Source: Muribaculaceae bacterium
Lineage (GTDB): Bacteria > Bacteroidota > Bacteroidia > Bacteroidales > Muribaculaceae
NCBI GenBank assembly: GCA_017621225.1
Contig: JAGATN010000045.1
Coordinates: 1 to 43,029, forward strand
Direction: 5' to 3'
Length of the DNA stretch: 43,029 bases
The notes below the pieces were generated by a model, which saw nothing but the letters and a program-made list of their open reading frames with translations, was not told the origin of the DNA and made no database searches. Below, one piece after another: positions 9,805 to 17,955 of the stretch (within the stretch, counting starts at the first letter, position 1; every line of letters begins with the position of its first letter). Both the position numbers and the translations under genes were made by a program.

Positions 9805-9812
9805 CAAAGGTA
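9805..9812 (-). promoter_or_regulatory. Putative -7 box for the GH110 gene
   Basis: On the minus strand TACCTTTG matches TAnnTTTG, 55 nt before the ATG at 9749. A TTG is present upstream at about 16 nt spacing, shorter than the usual 19-21. The divergent argS promoter lies 67 nt away. Confidence 0.4.
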
Positions 9813-9878
9813 AGCATTTTTTATATGTCAAGCGTACATATCGCCTGCAAATGTTTATGATATATGCGGAATTGTGCG

Positions 9879-9886
9879 TAAATTTG
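9879..9886 (+). promoter_or_regulatory. Putative -7 box for argS
   Basis: TAAATTTG matches TAnnTTTG. TTTA lies 21 nt upstream (9854-9857), close to the -33 TTTG. Predicted transcription start is near 9893, about 27 nt before the ATG at 9920. This argues against longer in-frame starts upstream (TTG at 9788, ATG codons near 9851-9857). Confidence 0.55.
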
Positions 9887-9919
9887 CACTCTAAACGACA
9901 CTTATTAACAATTAACGAA

Positions 9920-11707
9920 ATGTCAATAGATAATATCATATCGCAGGCCGTTGCCAACGCGGTAAAGGAGCTGTATGGAGTGGATGCCAATCCGGAAACC
10001 ATTCAGCCTCAAACCACAAAGAAAGAGTTTGAAGGCAATCTGACCATCGTGGTGTTTCCCTGGGTGAAAGCCGCACGCAAATCGCCCGAAGCCGTGGGCA
10101 AGGAGATAGGCGACTGGCTCGTAGACAACGAACCGGCCGTAAGCCGATATAACGTAATAAAGGGATTTCTCAACATAGTAATCGAGCCGTCATTCTGGTC
10201 ATCGATCTTAAACCACATAGCCACGACGCCCAACTACGGGCTGACGCAACCCGACGACGCATCGCCACTCGTGATGGTGGAATATTCGTCGCCCAACACC
10301 AACAAGCCGCTTCACCTCGGCCACGTGCGCAACAATCTGTTGGGCTACAGCCTTTCGGAGATACTGAAAGCCTGCGGCAACAAGGTGGTGAAGACAAACA
10401 TAGTAAACGACCGTGGCATTCACATTTGCAAGTCGATGCTTGCGTGGAAAAAATGGGGCAACGGCGCCACTCCCGAATCGACCGGCAAGAAGGGCGACCA
10501 CCTGATAGGCGACTTCTACGTGCTTTTCGACAAACATTACAAGGCGGAACTCGAAGATCTACAATCGAAAGGCATGACCAAAGAGGAAGCAGAGGCCGCA
10601 TCGCCGCTCATGAGCGAAGCGCGCGCAATGCTCCGCGCATGGGAGGCAAAAGACCCCGAAGTGCGCAAGCTGTGGGAAACGATGAACTCATGGGTATACG
10701 CCGGATTCGATGCCACTTACAAGCGTATGGGCGTGAACTTCGACAAGATATATTATGAGAGCGAAACCTATCTCGAAGGGAAAGAGAAGGTGCTCGAAGG
10801 TCTGGAAAAAGGGCTGATGTACCGCAAGGAGGACGGATCGGTATGGGCCGACCTCACGCCCGACGGACTCGACCACAAGCTGCTGTTGCGCAGCGACGGC
10901 ACGTCGGTCTATATGACTCAGGACATCGGCACGGCCAAATTGAGATATCAGGACTTCCCCATCGACAAGATGATATACGTGGTGGGCAACGAGCAAAACT
11001 ACCACTTCCAGGTGCTGTCGCTTCTGCTCGACCGCCTCGGATTTAAATGGGGCAAAGACTTGGTGCACTTCTCGTATGGCATGGTGGAACTGCCGGAAGG
11101 CAAAATGAAAAGCCGCGAGGGAACGGTGGTGGATGCCGACGACTTGATGGACGAGATGGTCAACACGGCCCGCGCCGTATCGGCCGAACTCGGCAAGCTC
11201 GACGGATGCACCCCCGAGGAGATAGACAGCATCACCGAAACCATCGGACTTGGCGCGCTGAAATATTTCCTGCTCAAGGTTGACCCGCGCAAAAACATGA
11301 CGTTCAACCCCAAAGAGTCGATCGACTTCAACGGCAACACCGGACCATTCATACAGTACACCTATGCGCGCATAAAATCAGTGCTTCGCAAGGCCGCCGA
11401 GTCGGGAATGACGATAGGCGAATATGCAACCGCACAGCCGCAGGAGAGAGAGATAATACTGATACAACGTTTGGCCGACTTCCCCAACGTGGTGAAAGAG
11501 GCCGGAGCCAACTACAGCCCCGCACTCATAGCCAACTACGTGTACGAACTCGTGAAGGAATACAACCAGTTCTACCACGACTGCTCGATACTCAAAGAAG
11601 AAGACGCAACGTTGCGCTCGCTGCGTCTGGCGCTGAGCGAAGTCACCGCACACGTAATAAAGACCGGAATGGGCCTGCTCGGCATCACCGTGCCTGAACG
11701 TATGTGA
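9920..11707 (+). CDS. argS: Arginyl-tRNA synthetase
   Basis: 595 aa, class I aminoacyl-tRNA synthetase that charges tRNA-Arg with arginine. The N-terminal additional domain spans about residues 1-100 (motif GFLNIVI). The catalytic core follows with SSPNTNKPLHLGH, where H132-L-G-H135 is the HIGH signature, and KMKSREG as the KMSKS loop. The C-terminal DALR-type anticodon-binding helices span about residues 470-595. Length and motif order are normal for ArgS. The start at MSIDNIISQ is supported by the promoter box just upstream. Downstream genes follow at short gaps and may be co-transcribed. Confidence 0.97.
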   Translation: MSIDNIISQAVANAVKELYGVDANPETIQPQTTKKEFEGNLTIVVFPWVKAARKSPEAVGKEIGDWLVDNEPAVSRYNVIKGFLNIVIEPSFWSSILNHIATTPNYGLTQPDDASPLVMVEYSSPNTNKPLHLGHVRNNLLGYSLSEILKACGNKVVKTNIVNDRGIHICKSMLAWKKWGNGATPESTGKKGDHLIGDFYVLFDKHYKAELEDLQSKGMTKEEAEAASPLMSEARAMLRAWEAKDPEVRKLWETMNSWVYAGFDATYKRMGVNFDKIYYESETYLEGKEKVLEGLEKGLMYRKEDGSVWADLTPDGLDHKLLLRSDGTSVYMTQDIGTAKLRYQDFPIDKMIYVVGNEQNYHFQVLSLLLDRLGFKWGKDLVHFSYGMVELPEGKMKSREGTVVDADDLMDEMVNTARAVSAELGKLDGCTPEEIDSITETIGLGALKYFLLKVDPRKNMTFNPKESIDFNGNTGPFIQYTYARIKSVLRKAAESGMTIGEYATAQPQEREIILIQRLADFPNVVKEAGANYSPALIANYVYELVKEYNQFYHDCSILKEEDATLRSLRLALSEVTAHVIKTGMGLLGITVPERM

Positions 11708-11753
11708 CAATTCAGGCGTTTAATCTAATGAACTTAACACAACAACTTGAATC

Positions 11754-12464
11754 ATGGACAATTATTCAAATTATTATTCGCAAGGCGGAAATGAGCAGGC
11801 ACTCGACACCCGAGTGTCGGCCGTAATGAAACGCGTATATGTAAAAATGTTCCTGGGATTGCTCGTAACGGCCCTCGTGTCGTTTTGGAGCGCATCGACA
11901 CCCGGAGTAATTCAATTTTTCATGGCCAACCGCTGGTCGATGTGGGTGCTGATAATAGCCGAATTTGCCATACTGTTTGGCATATCGGGTGCGCTTAAAC
12001 ACATCAGCAGCTCCATGGCCACGATGATGTTCTATCTGTTTGCCATCATCAACGGCCTCATGCTGTTTCAGATATTCCTCGTGTACTCCCCCGCCTCAAT
12101 AGCCAAGACATTTTTCATCACGGCCGGCACGTTTGGCGCAATGAGCGTATACGGCTACTTCACCACCAACGACCTCACAAAATGGGGTTCGATACTGTTC
12201 ATGGCCCTGATAGGCTTGATAATATGTTCGCTCGTCAACATATTCTGGAACAACGGAACGCTCGGATGGATCATTTCGGGTGCCGGAGTATTGATATTCG
12301 TAGGACTCACGGCTTGGGATACGCAGAAAATCAAACAGATGGCAATGATGGCTCCAAACGAGGCAGCCGGACGACTCGCCACGATAGGCGCCCTGAGCCT
12401 TTACCTCGACTTCATCAACCTGTTCTTATATCTGCTCCGTTTCTTCGGCAACAACCGCGACTGA
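11754..12464 (+). CDS. Bax inhibitor-1 / YccA family membrane protein
   Basis: 236 aa with a short cytosolic N-terminus rich in Asn/Tyr, then seven hydrophobic segments (the first near KMFLGLLVTALVSFW, the last near LSLYLDFINLFLYLL). The family signature GLTAWDTQKIKQM lies before the last segment. Bacterial members of this UPF0005/BI-1 family are integral inner-membrane proteins, some shown to be pH-sensitive calcium leak channels; the role here is unproven. It lies 46 nt after argS and 36 nt before the DUF4494 gene on the same strand. Confidence 0.9.
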   Translation: MDNYSNYYSQGGNEQALDTRVSAVMKRVYVKMFLGLLVTALVSFWSASTPGVIQFFMANRWSMWVLIIAEFAILFGISGALKHISSSMATMMFYLFAIINGLMLFQIFLVYSPASIAKTFFITAGTFGAMSVYGYFTTNDLTKWGSILFMALIGLIICSLVNIFWNNGTLGWIISGAGVLIFVGLTAWDTQKIKQMAMMAPNEAAGRLATIGALSLYLDFINLFLYLLRFFGNNRD

Positions 12465-12500
12465 GCATAAATCATAATCAACAAAACACAGTAGAATAAT

Positions 12501-12944
12501 ATGGCAAATTGGTTTGAATGCAAAGTTCGATACGATAAAATGATGGAAAACGGCATGATAAAGAAGGTCAACGAACCTTATCTCGTAGATGCATTGTCGT
12601 TTACCGAAGCGGAAGCCCGCATTATCGAAGAACAAACGCCTTTCATTTCGGGCGAATTTTCAGTAAGCGCCGTAAAACGAACCAAAATATCGGAAATATT
12701 TTGGGATGACTCGGCCGACAAGTGGTATCTCGTAAAAGTGGCCTTCATAACCATCGACGAAAAAACCGCAGCCGAGAAAAAGACCACCTCTCTGATACTC
12801 GTGGCCGGAAACGACTTCAAAGGAGCCTACGACAACTTCATGGAAGGTATGAAAGGTACGATGGCCGACTTCGACATTGTTTCAATTGCCGAGACTCCGA
12901 TAATGGATGTGTACAAGGCAAAGCTCGGTTCGAAAAATGAATGA
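12501..12944 (+). CDS. DUF4494 domain protein
   Basis: 147 aa, soluble, no signal or membrane segment. It starts with MANWFECKVRYDK and contains SEIFWDD and KVAFITIDEK, the pattern of the DUF4494 family, which is largely confined to Bacteroidota and has no known activity. The 3' end overlaps the yggS start by 8 nt, a strong sign of co-translation. The family is commonly found next to yggS in this group, as far as I recall, so a shared housekeeping role is possible. Confidence 0.85.
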   Translation: MANWFECKVRYDKMMENGMIKKVNEPYLVDALSFTEAEARIIEEQTPFISGEFSVSAVKRTKISEIFWDDSADKWYLVKVAFITIDEKTAAEKKTTSLILVAGNDFKGAYDNFMEGMKGTMADFDIVSIAETPIMDVYKAKLGSKNE

Positions 12945-13605
12945 TATAGCCGAAAATCTCAACAGAATATTATCGACACTGCCCGAAGGCGTAACGCTCA
13001 CGGCAGTGTCGAAATTTCACCCGGTAGAAGCATTGCAACAGGCTTACGACGCCGGGCAGCGCATTTTCGGCGAAAGCAGAGCGCAAGAACTGGCTAAAAA
13101 GGCCACGCAATTGCCGGCCGACATCGAATGGCACTTCATAGGCCATCTGCAAACCAACAAGGTGCGATCGATAATTCCGCACGTGGCCATGATACAGAGC
13201 ATCGACTCGCCGCGCCTGCTGCAAGCCGTAAGCGACGAGGCCGCGCGCATTAACCGATGCGTCGACGTGTTGCTGCAACTGCACGTGGCCAAAGAAGAAA
13301 CGAAATTCGGATTCACCCCCGACGAGATATCCGACTTCGCCCCGCAAATAGCCGGAAACTACCCCGGTGTAAGAGTGGCCGGCGTAATGGGAATGGCATC
13401 AAACACCGACGACTTCGACCGCGTGCGCGACGACTTCGACGCCATACGCCGCATATTCCATTCGCTTGCCAATGGAGCCATGAAAAGCAACCCCGCCTTT
13501 CGCCACATAAGCATGGGCATGAGCCACGACTACAAAATAGCGCTGAGCTGCGGCTCGACGATGGTGCGCATAGGCACCGACATATTCGGCGAGCGCGAAT
13601 ACTGA
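12937..13605 (+). CDS. YggS/PROSC-family pyridoxal phosphate homeostasis protein
   Basis: 222 aa, single-domain alanine-racemase-like TIM barrel that binds pyridoxal 5'-phosphate and buffers its level. The PLP lysine is K26 in TAVSKFHP. Family motifs are FGESRAQEL, EWHFIGHLQTNK, GMASN, and LSMGMSHDY in the variant form HISMGMSHDYKIAL. The C-terminal VRIGTDIFGER is standard. The ATG at 12937 overlaps the DUF4494 stop; earlier in-frame codons are not needed for the fold. Confidence 0.95.
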   Translation: MNDIAENLNRILSTLPEGVTLTAVSKFHPVEALQQAYDAGQRIFGESRAQELAKKATQLPADIEWHFIGHLQTNKVRSIIPHVAMIQSIDSPRLLQAVSDEAARINRCVDVLLQLHVAKEETKFGFTPDEISDFAPQIAGNYPGVRVAGVMGMASNTDDFDRVRDDFDAIRRIFHSLANGAMKSNPAFRHISMGMSHDYKIALSCGSTMVRIGTDIFGEREY

Positions 13606-13668
13606 CCGATTGCACGGCCTACAAAACACATTGCAAAACGACCATCAGCAAAATTGCCGTTACAACTC

Positions 13669-13676
13669 TATTTTTG
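13669..13676 (+). promoter_or_regulatory. Putative -7 box for the sugar transporter
   Basis: TATTTTTG matches TAnnTTTG and would give a leader of about 130 nt. A weaker candidate, TACCTTTA at 13741-13748, would give a leader of about 55 nt. Neither has a clear -33 TTTG. The 206-nt gap 13606-13811 holds nothing else obvious. Confidence 0.35.
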
Positions 13677-13811
13677 CATATTTTAAGCCCCATTTTGGTA
13701 AAAATATGTTATGAGTAGCTTATCTATTAAAAAAATTAGTTACCTTTACACTCCCAGACTTATGTCGACCGTGAAAGCAAAACTATTAACAAAATCAATA
13801 CCAATTAAATT

Positions 13812-15128
13812 ATGAGTAACCAATCAAAACAATGGGGTGCAATCTTGGTTATGATTGCACTGTTTGCAATGATTGCTTTCGTGACGAACCTCTGTTCGCC
13901 GATGGCAGTTATAGTGAAAAACCAGTTCGGAGCCTCCAATCTTGAATCACAGATAGGCAACTACGGCAACTTCATCGCCTATCTTGTAATGGGTGTACCC
14001 TCGGGCATACTCCTCAAGAAAATAGGCTATAAAAAAACTGCACTTCTTGCTCTCATAGTAGGCATAGTAGGCGTATTCATCCAATACATGAGCAGCTGGG
14101 AAAGCCTTTCAGGATGCGCATTCGCAGTGTATCTCGTAGGTGCCTTCATAGCAGGCTTCTGCATGTGTATGCTCAACACGGTGGTTAACCCCATGCTCAA
14201 CATACTCGGTGGCGGCGGCAACAAAGGCAACCAGTTGATACAGATAGGCGGCGTGTTCAACAGCGCAGCAGCAGTAGCCGTATACATCCTCATGGGTGCC
14301 CTCATCGGCGATGCAGCCCGCGCGCGAGTATCTGACGCAACTCCCGCATTGTTCATCGCCCTTGGCGTGTTCATCGTGGCATTCATAGTAATATTCTTCA
14401 CCAAGATAGAAGAACCCGCACAGCCCAAAGAAGAAAAGAGCGGCAAAAAAGACAAATACAGCGCTTTCTCGTTCCGTCACTTCAAACTTGGCATTCTCGC
14501 CATATTCCTTTACATGGGCATCGAAGTAGGCGTTCCCACCTACATTCTGCAATATCTTACCGCACCCGTAACCGCTGAAGCCGGCATGGCAACAGGCATG
14601 GGCATGGACGCAGGCATAGTTGGTCTCATCGTAGCCGTTTACTGGTTGATGATGTTGGTTGGCCGTCTCGTTGGCGGTACCATCGGAGGCAAAGTATCGT
14701 CGCGCGCCATGATAACCACGGTAGCCACTGCAAGCATAATACTCATAGCATTCGGTATGTTTGCACCGTCTGACGTTACCATGAGCGTTCCCGGCGTAGA
14801 CTGGGCTAACGTATCGTTGATATGGGCCGACGTTCCCGTTGGCATCTTCGCATTCATCCTCGTAGGTCTTTGCACCTCTGTGATGTGGGGCGGCATATTC
14901 AACATGGCAGTTGAAGGTCTTGGCAAATACACGGCCATAGCATCAGGTGCATTCATGACAATGGTGTTCGGTTGCGCTGTAATGGTTGCCATCCAGGCTT
15001 GGATAGCTGACCTCACCGGCTCATACCTCACCAGCTACTTCGTTCCGCTGGGTTGCGCAGCCTACATACTTTACTACGCACTCATCGGCTCGAAAAACGT
15101 AAACACCGACATCCCCGTAGGAGAATAA
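13812..15128 (+). CDS. FHS-family sugar MFS transporter (FucP-like)
   Basis: 438 aa with about twelve hydrophobic segments in two halves, split by a charged cytosolic loop near residue 200 (EEPAQPKEEKSGKKDK). The first segment ends in FVTNLCSPM, and GVPSGILLKKIGYKK follows segment 2 like the MFS signature loop. Glycine-rich stretches such as ILGGGGNKGNQLIQIGG and MLVGRLVGGTIGGK lie in each half. The pattern fits the fucose:H+ symporter (FHS) subgroup of the major facilitator superfamily, which imports L-fucose, glucose or galactose by proton symport. The substrate is unproven. It is monocistronic and closed by an intrinsic terminator. Confidence 0.85.
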   Translation: MSNQSKQWGAILVMIALFAMIAFVTNLCSPMAVIVKNQFGASNLESQIGNYGNFIAYLVMGVPSGILLKKIGYKKTALLALIVGIVGVFIQYMSSWESLSGCAFAVYLVGAFIAGFCMCMLNTVVNPMLNILGGGGNKGNQLIQIGGVFNSAAAVAVYILMGALIGDAARARVSDATPALFIALGVFIVAFIVIFFTKIEEPAQPKEEKSGKKDKYSAFSFRHFKLGILAIFLYMGIEVGVPTYILQYLTAPVTAEAGMATGMGMDAGIVGLIVAVYWLMMLVGRLVGGTIGGKVSSRAMITTVATASIILIAFGMFAPSDVTMSVPGVDWANVSLIWADVPVGIFAFILVGLCTSVMWGGIFNMAVEGLGKYTAIASGAFMTMVFGCAVMVAIQAWIADLTGSYLTSYFVPLGCAAYILYYALIGSKNVNTDIPVGE

Positions 15129-15154
15129 TAGGAACAAATTTCATAAATACTAAA

Positions 15155-15190
15155 ATGGCGGCTTCACCCACGGTGAGGCCGTCATTTTTT
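15155..15190 (+). terminator. Intrinsic terminator after the sugar transporter
   Basis: A 14-bp stem (15155-15168 with 15172-15185, two G-U pairs as RNA) has a 3-nt loop and is followed directly by T6. It begins 26 nt after the transporter stop and separates it from the convergent kinase operon. Confidence 0.88.
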
Positions 15191-15382
15191 ATTATGCCTG
15201 CCGGCTCTGAAATTCGAGGCATAGACAGCGATTCATCGACAGGAACAACCTTCCCATAATCGATGGCTCAACGACATTCAAACGCACTGAGAACAATCAT
15301 CGGCACTGCATTAATACCGACAACCACTACGAAATCAAATATACGCATAGAAAGCCCTTACATGCGGCAAGGGCAATAGAGA
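15191..15382. other. Intergenic gap between convergent units
   Basis: About 190 nt between the transporter terminator and the last gene of the kinase operon. No ORF of note, promoter box or strong hairpin was recognised. A terminator for the kinase operon was not identified here. Confidence 0.5.
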
Positions 15383-16954
15383 TTAGCGCCGGTAACGCCG
15401 ACGACGTATTCCATCCTCCGAGCCATAATCCTCGGCTCCCATTCGCTCTATATTTATAATTTCCTGTATTTGCTTTTTAGCCTCCTTTACGTATCGCCCT
15501 TTAGGATAACGGGTGATGTATTTTTCATAATCGGTTCTCGTCGAACAGGCCCTAAACATCTCCGTTTCATAGTCACGGCGAGGATAATTGTTATATCGCT
15601 TCTGCGTGGCATCCGAACTACGGCCATAATCGTCCGACTCATACACATAATCGTATCGATCGGCCTCGGCGACCTGATAGTTATTGGCGTTCACGCCCGC
15701 ACTGACGGTATCAGTCGATTGCTCCACTATGCTATCCTCCACCGTTTCAGCCATTACAGGCTCGTCAACGACATCTTTCGCGGCATCAACAGTGTCCTTA
15801 TGGGCAAACCACGCCAGTTTTTTCAATGCAACAGGCTTATATATCGACTCCGGATAATCGTTTACGAAATTGACATAATCATCCTTCGTCACACATTGGT
15901 TGTAAGCCTCCAGATCCGAAATCTTCCATGATCGAACCACACTGAATCCAATGCCCGCCAATGCCATCAACGCTACTCCGGCGCAGGCTATGACAGCTAT
16001 CTTTTTACGCGACACCCCGACTCGCTTTGATCCGGCATTGCCACTCGACCGCAACCGGTCATAACTTTTCGAAGCCACGTTAGGCGCCTTGCTTTTCGGA
16101 GCTGCATCGACCGGCACATCACGAACGAAGCTCTCATTTACATACGAACCGGTTTCACATTTATGAAGTATGCGCGCAGCGCACTTATTCACTTCGAGAG
16201 CCGACGGCCTGGCATTCATGTCCAACGAAAGCATACCTTTCAGCAACGCGGACAGCTCCACCGGAAACTCCGGGGGCAGATCGGGCGCAACGGCTCCGTT
16301 TATCTGAGCGGCGCCGCCCATCCCATTCCATAGCACGTCGCCAAACACAAGCTCATAAACGCTCATTGCCAACGCCCATATATCGCCGCGCAGATTGTTC
16401 CGTATGGGATTATTGTAAAACGATTCGGGCGGCATATAGGCTATCGTGCCCGATGGCCTATCGTCATTAATCGACATGTCTCCGCCGATTTTTCTGCTTA
16501 TGCCGAAATCCGATATCAAAAATTTGCCCTGTTCATCTATCAATATGTTGTCAGGCTTTATGTCGCCGTGCACCACCGGCACCATTCGCGAATGTAGATA
16601 CGACAACCCGGCAGAAACGTCACAGATGAACCGTATGACGGTCTTTTTGTCGCATCGCTGCACCAAATTCCGGCATGAGCCGTTGGCACAATATGCCAAC
16701 ACCAGATACGGATATCCATCGTTGAAATCAAAATGATTTATTGCCAACAAATTAGGATGCCGCAGCTGATTTGCTATCTTAAATTCCCTTCGAAAGTCGG
16801 CTATGCCTTCAGCCGACTGATTCAGATATATTTTTATGGCTACGTCGATATCGGCCAAAATGTTTCGGGCCAACCACACTTCGCCGTAGCTTCCCCGTCC
16901 GAGAAGCTTGCAAAGCTTATAATTACCGGCAAATATATCCCCCTCTTGCCTCAT
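15383..16954 (-). CDS. Membrane-anchored Ser/Thr protein kinase with repeated C-terminal region
   Basis: 523 aa. Cytosolic Hanks-type kinase domain at about residues 10-265: glycine loop GRGSYGEVW, Lys41 in VAIKIY, catalytic loop HGDIKPDN (Asp131, with Gly where Arg is usual), SDFG (Asp149), and GTIAYMPPE. A basic linker leads to one membrane segment (about 319-340). The C-terminal part should lie in the periplasm. It contains two related segments of about 33 residues (348-380 and 465-497) sharing a DYxxxIxxYPxSxY-like pattern, separated by an acidic, Thr/Ser-rich linker, and it ends in a very basic tail (RRRRYRR). It is the last gene of the operon; its start overlaps the PP2C stop by 4 nt (ATGA). 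Kinase activity is likely, since Lys, both Asp and Asn are present. Substrate unknown. Confidence 0.92.
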   Translation of the reverse strand: MRQEGDIFAGNYKLCKLLGRGSYGEVWLARNILADIDVAIKIYLNQSAEGIADFRREFKIANQLRHPNLLAINHFDFNDGYPYLVLAYCANGSCRNLVQRCDKKTVIRFICDVSAGLSYLHSRMVPVVHGDIKPDNILIDEQGKFLISDFGISRKIGGDMSINDDRPSGTIAYMPPESFYNNPIRNNLRGDIWALAMSVYELVFGDVLWNGMGGAAQINGAVAPDLPPEFPVELSALLKGMLSLDMNARPSALEVNKCAARILHKCETGSYVNESFVRDVPVDAAPKSKAPNVASKSYDRLRSSGNAGSKRVGVSRKKIAVIACAGVALMALAGIGFSVVRSWKISDLEAYNQCVTKDDYVNFVNDYPESIYKPVALKKLAWFAHKDTVDAAKDVVDEPVMAETVEDSIVEQSTDTVSAGVNANNYQVAEADRYDYVYESDDYGRSSDATQKRYNNYPRRDYETEMFRACSTRTDYEKYITRYPKGRYVKEAKKQIQEIINIERMGAEDYGSEDGIRRRRYRR

Positions 16955-17955
16955 TTCACCAAATTGATGATATCAGGTTTGAATAAAAACAGACACAACG
17001 CAAGTGCCACGACTACCACCAGCGACGCCAACAAGACGAACAGCCGTCCGCCCGACTTTTTGCCTTTGGGTTTTATCGTGGTTTGCAGATCGGGCTGAGT
17101 CACCGACACCTCATCCATGCTCATCTGTGCCACGGCCACGGTTACATTGTCGTATCCGCCGGCATTCAGTGCGGCATCTATCAAATTCGAGCAGCAGACG
17201 TCGGCATTGAACGTTTCGTCGCGCGAAAGCACATCGACCATTTCCGATTCGGTGGCCACGCTGCTCAATCCGTCGCTACACAGTATTATCGTATCTTTAT
17301 CTTGAAGATGATACGTCCTGAAATCAGGATTTGCCCGATTTTCCTGATCGCCGAGACATCGGGTTATTATGTTTCCGTAAGGATGATCGAACGCGTCTTC
17401 TTCAGATATTTCGCCTCGATCCACGAGCTCCTGCACATACGAGTGATCCTTGCTCAGCCTGATAAGCCCCATCGACTTATTGTAAACGTAGCAACGGCTG
17501 TCGCCGCACCACGTTATGAAAATCTGCCGGCCTATTATCCATGCCATGACGAGGGTGGTACCCATTCCTCCCGTCGATTCATTCGTCTTGGCAAAATCAT
17601 GTATGTTGATGTCGGCATCCTTCACCACTTGCACCATGAACGACTTTATTTCAGACTCGGAAGGAACTTTTCCGCCGGCAAAAAGCGCTTCGACATTTTC
17701 TTTGGCAAACGAGCTGCGCACGGTGTCAATGGCTATTGCCGATGCCACCTCACCCGCATTGGCGCCCCCCATTCCATCGGCAACGGCGAGGAGCATTCCC
17801 ATACGGCCTTGCGGGATTGAGCAGCCCGATTCGGGCTGCTCATCCTGATTTTCAAGGTCGGGTATTACTAAGTAATTATCTTCGTTGTTGTTACGAACCT
17901 TACCGACGTTGGTCAGCGCGGCACACGAAATAATTACATCTGACATTTTTTCCAT
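16951..17955 (-). CDS. PP2C-family Ser/Thr protein phosphatase with C-terminal membrane anchor
   Basis: 334 aa. Catalytic domain at about residues 5-275 with all metal-site motifs: NNNEDNYL (Asp26), VADGMGGANAGEV (Asp60), WCGDSRCYVY, CSDGLSS and YDNVTVAV. It removes phosphate from Ser/Thr using Mn/Mg. A Lys-rich linker (KPKGKKSGG) leads to one membrane segment close to the C-terminus (about 305-326), so the enzyme is held at the cytosolic face of the inner membrane. The start ATG at 17955 overlaps the upstream stop (TAATG); a second ATG lies 9 nt further in. As the only phosphatase in the operon it probably reverses the three kinases encoded with it. Confidence 0.93.
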   Translation of the reverse strand: MEKMSDVIISCAALTNVGKVRNNNEDNYLVIPDLENQDEQPESGCSIPQGRMGMLLAVADGMGGANAGEVASAIAIDTVRSSFAKENVEALFAGGKVPSESEIKSFMVQVVKDADINIHDFAKTNESTGGMGTTLVMAWIIGRQIFITWCGDSRCYVYNKSMGLIRLSKDHSYVQELVDRGEISEEDAFDHPYGNIITRCLGDQENRANPDFRTYHLQDKDTIILCSDGLSSVATESEMVDVLSRDETFNADVCCSNLIDAALNAGGYDNVTVAVAQMSMDEVSVTQPDLQTTIKPKGKKSGGRLFVLLASLVVVVALALCLFLFKPDIINLVK

